This document shows, piece after piece, positions 8,921-16,479 of a DNA stretch of 43,620 nt. Origin of the DNA: Bacillota bacterium (lineage in GTDB: Bacteria > Bacillota > Clostridia > Oscillospirales > Ruminococcaceae); assembly GCA_023413185.1 (NCBI GenBank), contig JAEZQD010000135.1, forward strand, positions 1-43,620, in the 5' to 3' direction. Numbering within the stretch: the first letter of the stretch is position 1; every line of letters begins with the position of its first letter. Under the pieces are notes generated by a model. The model saw only the letters and a list, made by a program, of their open reading frames with translations, was not told the DNA's origin and did not search any database. A program made the position numbers and the translations under genes.

Positions 8921-9247
8921 ATGAACGTTCAGTACAAAAAAGGCGTTTTGGAACTGTGCGTACTTTCATTGCTTCGGCAGGGAGATAAGTACGGTTACGA
9001 ACTGGCAGAGGCAATCAGCCGGGATATTCCCGTTGCGGAGGGTACCATCTACCCGCTGCTGCGCAGATTGAAGAACGAAGGTTATTTTGAGGTTTATATC
9101 AAGGACTCCAGCGAGGGTCCCCCGCGTAAATACTACAAGCTCACCCAAAAGGGCATTGACACTCAAAAAGAGCAGTATAAGGAATGGTCCGAATTTACCA
9201 AACAAGTTATCAAGGTGATTGGGGGTCTTGAACATGAGAAAGAATGA
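8921..9247 (+). CDS. PadR family transcriptional regulator
   Basis: A 108-residue winged-helix repressor of the small PadR (PadR-s1) type. Visible are the N-terminal helix MNVQYKKGVLELCVLSLL, the DNA-recognition region YGYELAEAISRDIPVAEGTIYPLLRRLKNEGYFE with the typical EGTIYPLLRRLKNEG, and the wing PPRKYYKLTQKG. The start is fixed by GGAAAGGAGCG upstream. The last 14 bases overlap the following DUF1700 gene, and the third gene overlaps by ATGA, so the three are translationally coupled. PadR-DUF1700-DUF4097 trios are widespread in Firmicutes and often sense envelope or drug stress; the effector here is unknown. Confidence 0.93.
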   Translation: MNVQYKKGVLELCVLSLLRQGDKYGYELAEAISRDIPVAEGTIYPLLRRLKNEGYFEVYIKDSSEGPPRKYYKLTQKGIDTQKEQYKEWSEFTKQVIKVIGGLEHEKE

Positions 9248-9806
9248 TTACCTGGCATTACTAAATTCACATCTTGCGGGCTTGCCGGAAAACGAAAAGG
9301 TAGAAATCATCCTCGATTTTGAGGAGCATTTCTCCGCAGGGCTTGCAAAGGGCAAAACGGAAGAAGAAATCTGCGAGCATTTGGGAGACCCGGTTAAAAA
9401 TGCGGAGCAGTATGTGTTAGGCAGTGCGTCTAGGGTCTATGCAGGAACGGTTCCGCCCGTGGCAGCCACCGCCGGCGCATATCAGAGCGCACCTTATAGG
9501 GCCCCGGTCACACCCGGTGTTAGAAGCTCAAACCAGTCCACCTACCTTGTCTTGTTTATCCTCACGGTGATTTTTACGGTATTTGTATACTTAACCATTG
9601 TGCCGGTTCTATTCAGCGGCGGGGCGGTCTTTGCCTCCGGGTTTGCGGCGGGCGCGGTTATGAGTTCGTGGATTATCGGGGCTTTGCTCGTATCTGTCGG
9701 GGTATTCCTGATGGCGCTGTCACTGCTGATACTGCTTTCCGTGACATGGTTGTGTATGTGGCTGTATCGTAAGTATAGGCAGGAAAAGGGGGCAAACGTG
9801 CAATGA
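9234..9806 (+). CDS. DUF1700 (HAAS) family membrane protein
   Basis: A 190-residue protein with the N-terminal helical signature of the DUF1700/HAAS family (MRKNDYLALLNSHLAGLP, then LDFEEHF and GKTEEEICEHLGDP around residues 28-60), a linker rich in Ala/Pro, then membrane segments at about 103-125 and 138-178. In characterised relatives the cytoplasmic HAAS domain is thought to cooperate with the PadR regulator. The ATG at 9234 follows GGGGGTC; it lies inside the end of padR. The hydrophobic C-terminal half puts it in the cytoplasmic membrane. Biochemical function is not established. Confidence 0.87.
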   Translation: MRKNDYLALLNSHLAGLPENEKVEIILDFEEHFSAGLAKGKTEEEICEHLGDPVKNAEQYVLGSASRVYAGTVPPVAATAGAYQSAPYRAPVTPGVRSSNQSTYLVLFILTVIFTVFVYLTIVPVLFSGGAVFASGFAAGAVMSSWIIGALLVSVGVFLMALSLLILLSVTWLCMWLYRKYRQEKGANVQ

Positions 9807-10828
9807 AAAAGGCAATCGTTATAACCGCCGTTATCACCATGTGTTCACTGTTATGCGTCATTGGCTTTGGTGTGGCGGCTGTCGCCATCGGGGTTCCCGT
9901 TGCGGCAGGGCAGATTGGCAAGATTATCAATGAAGACGTTCATATTGTAGGCGTGGATGTCGGTCAGATTATCGACCGTGCATTCTGGGATTTGGATTAC
10001 GATAATGAGAGCTTTGTGGCGGATGATTCCACATCAAAAACCCTTGACATGACAAATGTAAAGCGTGTTGAGCTTAAAGTGGACGCTGCCCGGGTTGAGA
10101 TTACGCCGGTAGAAGGCAATACGGCAACCGTTACGGTAGAAACCTTTAATCTCACCACAAATCGAACACTGAAGGCGGATGTAAGTGGGGATACCGCTCG
10201 GATCGAGTCAAAGTATGTGTACGATAACATTACGAGTATTTCGGGCATTAACCGAACCAGAGTGTATATCAAGCTGCCTCAAAAACAGTACGACAAGGTT
10301 TTGGTAACACTTAATGCGGGGGACCTGACCATTCAAGACACCGCCTGCGACGAGTTAGAGCTTAGCCTGAATGCAGGGAACACAACGATTAAAAACGCCA
10401 CGGCAGATAAAATCACGATCTCCTGCGACGCGGGCAACGTCGATGTTAAAACCGCTAGCGTCACCGACATGGAAATCGATGTAGATGCCGGAAACGTTGA
10501 CCTGCGTGATGTTAAGGGAAAAACACTCAACGTATCGGTCAATGCGGGCAACGCATCCATGACAGACGACAGCCTGTTTACCGACAAGATTGACGGTAAG
10601 GTTGATATGGGTAACATCGACCTGAAGCTATCTAAGGATATCGGCTTTACCCTAAATTACGAATCGGACATGGGCAGCTTCCTAAACCGATTTGACGGAA
10701 AAGTCAGCATGATTTCGTCCGGCAACGGCTCGAATGATTTCATTTCTCGCAAGGGAACGCTGGAGTATCTTGACGGCGCATGCGACATCAATCTTAAAAT
10801 CAACATGGGAAATATCACAATCAAATAG
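9803..10828 (+). CDS. DUF4097-type beta-strand repeat membrane-anchored protein
   Basis: A 341-residue protein with an N-terminal membrane anchor (residues 3-32, IVITAVITMCSLLCVIGFGV) and an exported domain of short repeating strands. The repeats follow the pattern hydrophobic-x-hydrophobic-x-x-x-A/D-G-N (LNAGDLTIQDT, LNAGNTTIKNA, CDAGNVDVKTA, VDAGNVDLRDV, VNAGNASMTDD, VDMGNIDLKLS), the DUF4097 parallel beta-helix-like architecture. It begins with an ATGA overlap with the DUF1700 gene and ends 19 bases before a strong terminator, so it closes the padR operon. The role is probably sensory or structural at the outer face of the membrane; this is inference. Confidence 0.88.
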   Translation: MKKAIVITAVITMCSLLCVIGFGVAAVAIGVPVAAGQIGKIINEDVHIVGVDVGQIIDRAFWDLDYDNESFVADDSTSKTLDMTNVKRVELKVDAARVEITPVEGNTATVTVETFNLTTNRTLKADVSGDTARIESKYVYDNITSISGINRTRVYIKLPQKQYDKVLVTLNAGDLTIQDTACDELELSLNAGNTTIKNATADKITISCDAGNVDVKTASVTDMEIDVDAGNVDLRDVKGKTLNVSVNAGNASMTDDSLFTDKIDGKVDMGNIDLKLSKDIGFTLNYESDMGSFLNRFDGKVSMISSGNGSNDFISRKGTLEYLDGACDINLKINMGNITIK

Positions 10829-10846
10829 TTTGAAGTAAATAGTTCA

Positions 10847-10881
10847 AAGGGCAGGAAAATAATCCTGCCCTTGTTTTTGCT
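10847..10881 (+). terminator. Terminator of the padR operon
   Basis: Perfect 10-bp GC-rich inverted repeat (10847-10856 with 10863-10872, loop of 6) followed by GTTTTTGCTTT. Confidence 0.92.
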
Positions 10882-11018
10882 TTCACAACTTGATTTTTCA
10901 ATGTGGTACGATGTAAGATAGTAGTATTGTTCGTCTATAAATGCATAAGCGTACAAAGTATTGGTTAACGAGACGAGCTGCTGCCGATTAGGGCGGTAAC
11001 GTGAAAGGGGCTAGACCG

Positions 11019-11684
11019 GTGATTCGATGCTGTATCTTTGATCTGGACGGAACACTTCTCAACACACTTGACGACCTTGCCGCAAGCTGCAACCACGCGC
11101 TTAGGCAATTCGGCTATGACGGGCACGACGTACAATCCTATCGGTATTTTGTTGGCAATGGGGTGGATAAGCTCATCCAGCGCGCCATCTCTGTCGACGC
11201 ATCGCCAGAGCAAAGGCAGGCGGTAAAGAGGGTGTTTTCCGAGCATTACGCCAAGCATTTTATGGACCTGACGAAGCCCTATGATGGGATTGAATCGGTG
11301 CTGCGGGTACTGAAGCTCGGTAATATCCGCACGGGCGTGGTAACTAACAAGCCGCACGCGTTTTCGATCGAGCTGGTAACGGGGATATTCGGCTCCAAGT
11401 TTTTCGATGTCATCATCGGGGCATCCGACGAGCTGCCCAAAAAGCCAAACCCTGACGGCGTTCTGCGGTGCATAGAGCAATTGGGCGTTTCCAAACAGGA
11501 TTGCGTTTACATAGGTGACAGCGATATTGACGTTATGACTGCAAAGAATGCTGGCATCCGTAGCATTGGCGCAGCGTGGGGCTTTCGCGGTAAGGATGAG
11601 CTTGTGGCGGCGGGGGCGGACTATATTGCAAATACCCCAAAGGACATTGCTTCACTGCTTTTCATCGCTAAAAAATCATCTTGA
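11019..11684 (+). CDS. HAD-family phosphatase, phosphoglycolate phosphatase-like
   Basis: A 221-residue haloacid-dehalogenase hydrolase of the Gph/PGMB type. Motif I is FDLDGTLLNT with nucleophile and general-acid Asp, motif II is VVTNKP, motif III is around KPNPDG with the conserved Lys, and motif IV is GDSDIDV. An alpha-helical cap follows motif I. The GTG at 11019 is preferred over the GTG at 11001 because GAAAGGGG lies 8 bases before it. Substrates of this group include phosphoglycolate, pyrophosphate and sugar phosphates and cannot be settled from sequence. The stop codon overlaps the -35 box of the T-box promoter. Confidence 0.9.
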   Translation: MIRCCIFDLDGTLLNTLDDLAASCNHALRQFGYDGHDVQSYRYFVGNGVDKLIQRAISVDASPEQRQAVKRVFSEHYAKHFMDLTKPYDGIESVLRVLKLGNIRTGVVTNKPHAFSIELVTGIFGSKFFDVIIGASDELPKKPNPDGVLRCIEQLGVSKQDCVYIGDSDIDVMTAKNAGIRSIGAAWGFRGKDELVAAGADYIANTPKDIASLLFIAKKSS

Positions 11685-11709
11685 CAAATTAACAATAAGC
11701 ATTTATTAT
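11681..11709 (+). promoter_or_regulatory. Strong sigma-A promoter of the T-box leader
   Basis: Perfect TTGACA (11681-11686) and TATTAT (11704-11709) with 17-base spacing; transcription should start near 11716. The -35 overlaps the stop codon of the upstream phosphatase gene. Confidence 0.88.
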
Positions 11710-11715
11710 AAACGT

Positions 11716-12003
11716 AATAGTATAGTCAAATGGCTGTGACGGAGACAGGTAACCCGTTGTAATTACAGAGAGCCGACGGCAGGTGTAAGTCGGCATTACA
11801 TGGGCAGCATACCTTATCACTCCCGAGCCGGAACGTCAACGCCCTTCCTGCTGGGTTAGTAGCGTGCTCCCGTATGACTGCGTTAAGGTCGGAGGTTTGT
11901 TAGAACCTCGCTAAGTGGTGTATCAGCACTATTTTGGGTGGTACCGCGGGCTTAAGTAATCGCTCGTCCCAATTCCGTATAGGATTGGGGCGGGTTTTTT
12001 TTA
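11716..12003 (+). ncRNA. T-box riboswitch leader, probable isoleucine specifier
   Basis: A complete tRNA-sensing T-box leader. Seen directly: an AGAGAG motif with a Stem I region (11767-11830), the conserved T-box sequence with TGGTACCGCGG (11935-11950), a stem III-like hairpin just before it, and an intrinsic terminator with an 8-T run at 11995-12002. In Stem I the conserved segment after the specifier, purine-CTCCCGAG, follows ATC at 11816-11818, giving isoleucine by alignment with family examples; a one-base shift would give TAT (tyrosine). The variable base after TGG in the T-box is T, predicting a tRNA with discriminator A, compatible with tRNA-Ile. No aminoacyl-tRNA synthetase follows: the next genes are a cupin regulator and an acyl-CoA synthetase. 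Confidence 0.93.
11963..12003 (+). terminator. T-box terminator
   Basis: GC-rich stem (left arm around 11964-11972, right arm around 11983-11994) followed by eight T. The left part of the stem competes with the antiterminator formed by the TGGTACCGCGG element, as is normal for the class. Confidence 0.88.
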
Positions 12004-12041
12004 TTTCTTCTTTTTAAAGTGGATATCATTCAGTCAGACCC

Positions 12042-12071
12042 TTAACAATAGGGTAAGACGTCGGATATTAT
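12042..12071 (+). promoter_or_regulatory. Possible internal promoter between T-box terminator and cupin gene
   Basis: TTAACA (12042-12047) and TATTAT (12066-12071) with 18-base spacing lie downstream of the T-box terminator. If active, the cupin/ligase genes could be transcribed independently of the riboswitch. Both boxes are imperfect. Confidence 0.35.
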
Positions 12072-12139
12072 GTGAACTGTTTTTGCGACACTTGTTTACC
12101 CTGATGTCACCTGTAAAAATGAACCGGGAGGAATATTCA

Positions 12140-12730
12140 ATGGAGCCAAGGATTATTGAGATTGCCGAGCGAATTCGTACCCTGCGCGAGATACTTGAGC
12201 TATCTGTACAAGAGATGGCAAAGATCACCGACGTTACGGTAGAGGAGTACATGCTGCTTGAGAGCGGGAAGGCGGATTTTTCGTTTACCTTTCTGTTTAA
12301 GTGCGCCGAGCGGTTTGGGGTTGATATTGTAGAGCTTTTAACGGGCGAAAATCCCCGCCTTTCGTTCTATACCGTTGTGCGAAAGGATAAAGGTCTGCCC
12401 ATTCAGCGCCGTCAGGGCTTTACCTACCAACACTTAGCGCCGCTCATGAAGAACAAGATTGCAGAGCCCTTTCTTGTTACCGCTCCGTTTAGTCAAGAAG
12501 AGCAGGATAAGCCGATGCATCTGAGCTACCACGAGGGGCAGGAGTTTGACTTTGTGCTGCAGGGCAAGCTAAAGGTCGCAATGGAGGGTCACATCGAGTA
12601 TCTCGAGGCGGGTGACGCCATCTACTACAACTCGGGTCACGGTCACGGCATGGTTGCGACGGGCGGCAGCGACTGCACGTTTTTGGCGGTAGTGTTGAAG
12701 GATCACAAGAACACCCAAGACAAGCGCTGA
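12140..12730 (+). CDS. XRE-type HTH regulator with C-terminal cupin domain
   Basis: A 196-residue regulator. Residues about 5-65 form a Cro/C1-type helix-turn-helix (IAERIRTLREILELSVQEMAKIT, then EEYMLLESGKADFSF); residues about 110-190 form a cupin barrel (YHEGQEFDFVLQGKLKV and LEAGDAIYYNSGHGHGM). Cupin-type XRE regulators bind a small ligand in the barrel and often control a neighbouring acyl-CoA synthetase, dehydrogenase or transporter. The ATG at 12140 follows GGGAGGA. It lies 36 bases before the acyl-CoA synthetase gene on the same strand, so the pair is probably one operon read from the T-box promoter, or from a weaker promoter at 12042-12071. Confidence 0.9.
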   Translation: MEPRIIEIAERIRTLREILELSVQEMAKITDVTVEEYMLLESGKADFSFTFLFKCAERFGVDIVELLTGENPRLSFYTVVRKDKGLPIQRRQGFTYQHLAPLMKNKIAEPFLVTAPFSQEEQDKPMHLSYHEGQEFDFVLQGKLKVAMEGHIEYLEAGDAIYYNSGHGHGMVATGGSDCTFLAVVLKDHKNTQDKR

Positions 12731-12765
12731 GCCGTCTTGCGGTCACACGAAAGGAATGGATAGCA

Positions 12766-14415
12766 GTGGAACATTACTATAAAAGCTTTTGTAAGGAAAC
12801 CTTTGACGAAAACGGTGTGCTGACAAAATTCGAGCCCATCTGCCCCGAGCACTTTAACTTTGCATACGATGTCGTAGACCAGTTTGCAAAGAACGAGCCG
12901 GATCGCCGCGCGCTGTTGTGGTGCAACGAGCAGGGAGAGGAACGGGTCTTTACGTTCTCAGAGCTTAAGGATTACAGCGACCGCGCCGCAGCGGTATTCG
13001 CCCGTGACGGCATTAAAAAGGGCGACCGCGTTATGCTGATTTTAAAGCGGCATTATCAGTTTTGGTATGTGGTTACCGCACTGATGAAGCTCGGCGCCGT
13101 GGTCATTCCCGCCACCAACCTTTTAACAAAGAAGGATCTGGTGTACCGCTTTGATGCGGCAGGGGTATCGGCTGTGGTATGCACCCATGACGGGGATGTA
13201 TCCGACCATGTGCTGGAGTCATGCAAGGAATGCCCCGAGGTGAAGACGCTCTACATGGTTCGGGGCAGTAAAGCGGGCTTTAAAGACCTTGACGAGGCGG
13301 TATCTTCGTCGGACGGCGTTTTTGAAAAGCCTGAGACGTATGTTACCGACCCGATGCTTTTGTATTTTACCTCCGGCACCACCGGCTACCCCAAGATGGT
13401 TATTCACGACAATTCTTATGCCATCGGGCATATTATAACGGCAAAGCATTGGCAGAACATTCCCTACGGAGGGCTGCATCTAACCGTATCCGAAACCGGC
13501 TGGGGCAAGGCGGCATGGGGCAAGCTGTACGGGCAATGGTTTTTGGGCGCAACGGTGTTTGTGTATGATTTTGACCGCTTTGTGGCGGCGAATCTGCTTG
13601 AAAAGCTTGAAAAATACCGCGTAACGTCATTCTGCGCACCGCCTACCATCTACCGCTTCTTTATCAAAGAGGGGATGGAAGGGTACGATCTAAGCGCGCT
13701 GAAATATGCCACAGTGGCGGGCGAAGCGCTCAACCCCGAGGTATACAACCGCTTTATGGAGTATACCGGTCTTAAGCTGATGGAAGGCTTTGGTCAGACC
13801 GAGACCACCCTGCTGGTGGCAAACCTGTTTGGCACCGAGCCTAAGCCCGGCTCTATGGGCAAGCCCTCTCCGCTTTACGACGTGGATTTGGTGGATGACA
13901 AAGGCGACACCGTATCCACCGGCGAGGTGGGCGAGATTGTGGTGCGTACCACCGACGCAAAGCAGGTTGGTTTGTTTATGGGGTATTATCGCAACGAAAC
14001 GCTCACCAGCGAGGCATGGCATGACGGAATGTATCACACCGGCGACACCGCGTGGCGCGATGAGGACGGTTACCTGTGGTATGTGGGGCGCACCGATGAC
14101 CTGATAAAGTCCTCCGGCTACCGCATCGGTCCGTTTGAGATTGAAAGCGTTCTGATGGAACACCCCGCCGTACTGGAGTGTGCCGTAACCGGCGCGCCCG
14201 ACCCCGTTCGCGGTCAGGTGGTAAGGGCAACCGTAGTGCTAATGAAGAACTATACGCCCTCCGACGCGCTTGCCAAGGAGCTGCAGGAGCATGTGAAAAA
14301 CCAGACCGCTCCGTACAAATACCCGCGCATCCTCGAGTTTGCAGCCGAGCTGCCTAAAACCATCAGCGGCAAGATTCGCCGTGTGCAGATTAGGCAGGAG
14401 AGCGAGAACAAATAA
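12766..14415 (+). CDS. AMP-forming acyl-CoA synthetase
   Basis: ATP-dependent adenylation of a carboxylic acid followed by thioester formation with CoA. The 549-residue protein has all core motifs of the ANL superfamily: YFTSGTTGYPKM (phosphate loop, near 205), GEALNPE, GFGQTE (near 343), YHTGD (near 424), YVGRTDDLIKSSGYRIGP hinge (near 443) and the C-terminal catalytic lysine Lys536 in TISGKIRR. It resembles the medium-chain/acetyl-type (MACS) branch more than long-chain ligases. The GTG start follows GAAAGGAATGG. The substrate is unknown; the upstream isoleucine-type T-box makes a branched-chain acid such as 2-methylbutyrate an attractive but unproven guess. Confidence 0.92.
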   Translation: MEHYYKSFCKETFDENGVLTKFEPICPEHFNFAYDVVDQFAKNEPDRRALLWCNEQGEERVFTFSELKDYSDRAAAVFARDGIKKGDRVMLILKRHYQFWYVVTALMKLGAVVIPATNLLTKKDLVYRFDAAGVSAVVCTHDGDVSDHVLESCKECPEVKTLYMVRGSKAGFKDLDEAVSSSDGVFEKPETYVTDPMLLYFTSGTTGYPKMVIHDNSYAIGHIITAKHWQNIPYGGLHLTVSETGWGKAAWGKLYGQWFLGATVFVYDFDRFVAANLLEKLEKYRVTSFCAPPTIYRFFIKEGMEGYDLSALKYATVAGEALNPEVYNRFMEYTGLKLMEGFGQTETTLLVANLFGTEPKPGSMGKPSPLYDVDLVDDKGDTVSTGEVGEIVVRTTDAKQVGLFMGYYRNETLTSEAWHDGMYHTGDTAWRDEDGYLWYVGRTDDLIKSSGYRIGPFEIESVLMEHPAVLECAVTGAPDPVRGQVVRATVVLMKNYTPSDALAKELQEHVKNQTAPYKYPRILEFAAELPKTISGKIRRVQIRQESENK

Positions 14416-14452
14416 CCCGAAAATGGAGTTAAAAACAAGGCGAAATGATAAG

Positions 14453-14486
14453 ACAGGACGAACCGTAAGGCTCGCCCTGTTTTTTC
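14453..14486 (+). terminator. Terminator after the acyl-CoA synthetase gene
   Basis: 9-bp stem with one mismatch (14453-14461 with 14472-14480) followed by TTTTTTCTGTTT. Confidence 0.85.
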
Positions 14487-14557
14487 TGTTTGGGACATGC
14501 ACAAAATGGATAAGCAGCATAAAACCTTGTATTTTCGGCAAGATGTCCGCATATAAT

Positions 14558-14590
14558 ATGACAAAATTAAAGGACGCGTCCCTCTATAAT
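14558..14590 (+). promoter_or_regulatory. spoIIG-type promoter with long spacer
   Basis: Perfect -10 TATAAT (14585-14590) has no -35 at the normal distance, but ATGACA (14558-14563) lies 21 bases upstream. In Bacillus subtilis the Spo0A-activated spoIIG promoter likewise has near-consensus boxes with a 22-base spacer. The segment TATGACAAAA also resembles one orientation of the Spo0A box (TTCGACA). Assignment is by analogy. Confidence 0.5.
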
Positions 14591-14614
14591 GGATTATAAA
14601 AGGTGGGGTTGCGG

Positions 14615-15538
14615 GTGCGCGGGCAGGTTGTGTACATAGATGTTTTACTCGGGGTTAATCTGCTTGTGAACTACTTCTTGCTGCTTTTGACTGCAAGGCT
14701 TACGCCTGCACCAGCCAAACGACTACGGCTGCTGCTTGCGTCATTGCTTGGCAGCCTTTATTCGCTAATTATCTTTGCACCGCGTCTTATTCTGCCCCTT
14801 GACCTGCTGCTTAAGGCGGTATTTGGGCTGTCTATCGCCCTTGCCGCGTTCGGAATAAAAAATAAAAGGTTGTTTGTACGAGCCTACTGTGTGTTTATGG
14901 TTAGCACTTTTTTGTTTGGGGGCATTTTCTCCGCACTGTATTTTCTTACAAGCCCTAACGGGATGCTTGTCAACAACAGCGCAGTATATTTTGATATCTC
15001 GGTGCTGCAGCTTGCTATCTATACAATCGTAGCTTACCTTGGTATGACACTGGTTCATTTCATTGCAAAGCGGCGGGTGCCGAGCAGTTTGAACTATCGT
15101 GTAACCGTGGAGTTTAGCGGCAGGGCGGTAACGCTTGACGCGGTAGTAGACACCGGCAACAGCCTCAAAGAGGCGTTTTCTCAGTACCCCGTTGCGGTGT
15201 GCGGCGCTATGGATATCCACGATTTGCTGCCGGCAAAGCTCGGCGAGATCATTCTGCGCACCGATGCGGCAGGCGCGATGCAGGCACTCAGCGCAAGCGA
15301 GTTTTCCTCATCTGTTCGTGTCATCCCCTACCACGATGTGTCGGGCGAGGGGATGCTTTTCGCCATCAGACCGGACAGCTTTATGCTGGAACAGGGGGAA
15401 AGCCGTAGATATTGCAATACGGTTTACGTCGGTATTGCGCAAAAACGCACGACACGCCTGGATTATTCCTGTATTTTAAATCCTCAGATTATAGAACTTT
15501 CAACAGAGAAACGGAGTGCACGGTGTTATGAAAACTAA
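14615..15538 (+). CDS. spoIIGA: Sigma-E processing peptidase SpoIIGA
   Basis: SpoIIGA is the membrane-embedded aspartic protease that removes the pro-peptide of sigma-E in the mother cell after a signal from SpoIIR. The N-terminal half is very hydrophobic with about five membrane segments, starting YIDVLLGVNLLVNYFLLLLTA as in the family. The cytoplasmic protease domain contains VVDTGNSL with the catalytic Asp179. The GTG at 14615 is chosen for spacing from AGGTGGGG; in-frame GTG at 14603 and TTG at 14609 are alternatives. It overlaps sigE by 11 bases, the usual arrangement. Length is 307 residues, normal. Confidence 0.94.
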   Translation: MRGQVVYIDVLLGVNLLVNYFLLLLTARLTPAPAKRLRLLLASLLGSLYSLIIFAPRLILPLDLLLKAVFGLSIALAAFGIKNKRLFVRAYCVFMVSTFLFGGIFSALYFLTSPNGMLVNNSAVYFDISVLQLAIYTIVAYLGMTLVHFIAKRRVPSSLNYRVTVEFSGRAVTLDAVVDTGNSLKEAFSQYPVAVCGAMDIHDLLPAKLGEIILRTDAAGAMQALSASEFSSSVRVIPYHDVSGEGMLFAIRPDSFMLEQGESRRYCNTVYVGIAQKRTTRLDYSCILNPQIIELSTEKRSARCYEN

Positions 15539-16259
15539 AGCGACGGCAGTGTCATCAATACGGTACGGGGTGTTGAGACTGCTCATTCGCCTCGGTCTGT
15601 GCGACCCTCTTCACTACATCAACGGGCCGGAGACCCTTCCGCCGCCGCTGAGCCTTGACGAAGAGATTATCATCTTCAAAAAGCTTGAAACGGATGAAGA
15701 CAATGCGCGCCAGACCTTGATTGTACATAACCTGCGCCTTGTGGTTTATATCTCCCGCAAGTTTGAATCCACCGGCGTGGGGGTAGAGGACCTAATCTCG
15801 ATCGGCACCATTGGGCTGATTAAGGCGGTAAACACCTTTTGCCCCGATAAGGGTATAAAGCTTGCTACCTATGCGTCTCGTTGCATAGAAAACGAGATAC
15901 TCATGTTTTTGCGCAAAAGCAGCCAATACAAAAACGACCTTTCCATCGACGAGCCGCTCAATATCGATTGGGACGGCAACGAGCTGCTGCTTTCTGATGT
16001 GCTGGGTACCGACAGCGACTACATCAGTCGCCACATCGAGCAGGATGTGGAGAAAACGTTGCTGCATGAGGCGATAGACCGCCTCTCTGACAGGGAACGT
16101 ATCATCATGCAGATGCGTTTTGGGCTTAGTGACGGCATCGAGCGAACGCAAAAGGAGGTCGCGGACATGATAGGAATATCGCAGTCCTATATCTCGCGGC
16201 TGGAAAAGCGAATCATCAAGCGTCTGCGCAAAGACCTTGATAAAGTAACCTGCGTATAG
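15528..16259 (+). CDS. sigE: RNA polymerase sporulation sigma factor, sigma-E
   Basis: Mother-cell-specific early sporulation sigma factor. The 243-residue protein has a short pro-sequence at the N-terminus (residues 1-30, hydrophobic and basic), region 2 with RQTLIVHNLRLVVYISRKFE and DLISIGTIGLIKAVNTF, and region 4 with IDRLSDRERIIMQMRFGL and the helix-turn-helix TQKEVADMIGISQSYISRLEKRI. Length and layout match SigE (B. subtilis 239). The start overlaps the spoIIGA stop, so translation is coupled. In many Clostridia sigG follows immediately; here it does not, and a transaldolase-type gene comes next. Confidence 0.95.
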   Translation: MKTKATAVSSIRYGVLRLLIRLGLCDPLHYINGPETLPPPLSLDEEIIIFKKLETDEDNARQTLIVHNLRLVVYISRKFESTGVGVEDLISIGTIGLIKAVNTFCPDKGIKLATYASRCIENEILMFLRKSSQYKNDLSIDEPLNIDWDGNELLLSDVLGTDSDYISRHIEQDVEKTLLHEAIDRLSDRERIIMQMRFGLSDGIERTQKEVADMIGISQSYISRLEKRIIKRLRKDLDKVTCV

Positions 16260-16293
16260 TTGCCGAAATTTTCGCTTATTGTGATTAAACCGA

Positions 16294-16322
16294 TTGAGTT
16301 TTTCCTGTTGCTATGCTATAAT
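16294..16322 (+). promoter_or_regulatory. Promoter of the transaldolase gene
   Basis: TTGAGT (16294-16299) and TATAAT (16317-16322) with 17-base spacing, giving a leader of about 150 bases before the TTG start codon at 16480. Confidence 0.78.
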
Positions 16323-16330
16323 TTGTTACT

Positions 16331-16421
16331 GGAAAAGGTGCCCGCGGTATATGGTGGGCTATCCTTTTACCGGGCATAATAAAAGGCATGCAGGTAAAAC
16401 AATTGCCAAAACTGCACCTGC
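16331..16421 (+). promoter_or_regulatory. Structured 5' leader with competing stem-loops
   Basis: Within the leader of the transaldolase gene I see a long stem-loop: 16331-16338 pairs with 16363-16371 (one bulge), continuing inward as 16340-16345 with 16354-16359. TGCCCG at 16339-16344 can instead pair with CGGGCA at 16371-16376, so the two folds exclude each other. A second helix pairs 16390-16395 with 16416-16421. No known riboswitch class is recognised and there is no T-run after the stems, so any control would be translational or by RNA stability. Confidence 0.45.
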
Positions 16422-16479
16422 GATGTGTGTATGTTTTGATATAACCGGTCACAGTGTGAAAATGAAAGGATGAAGAAAA

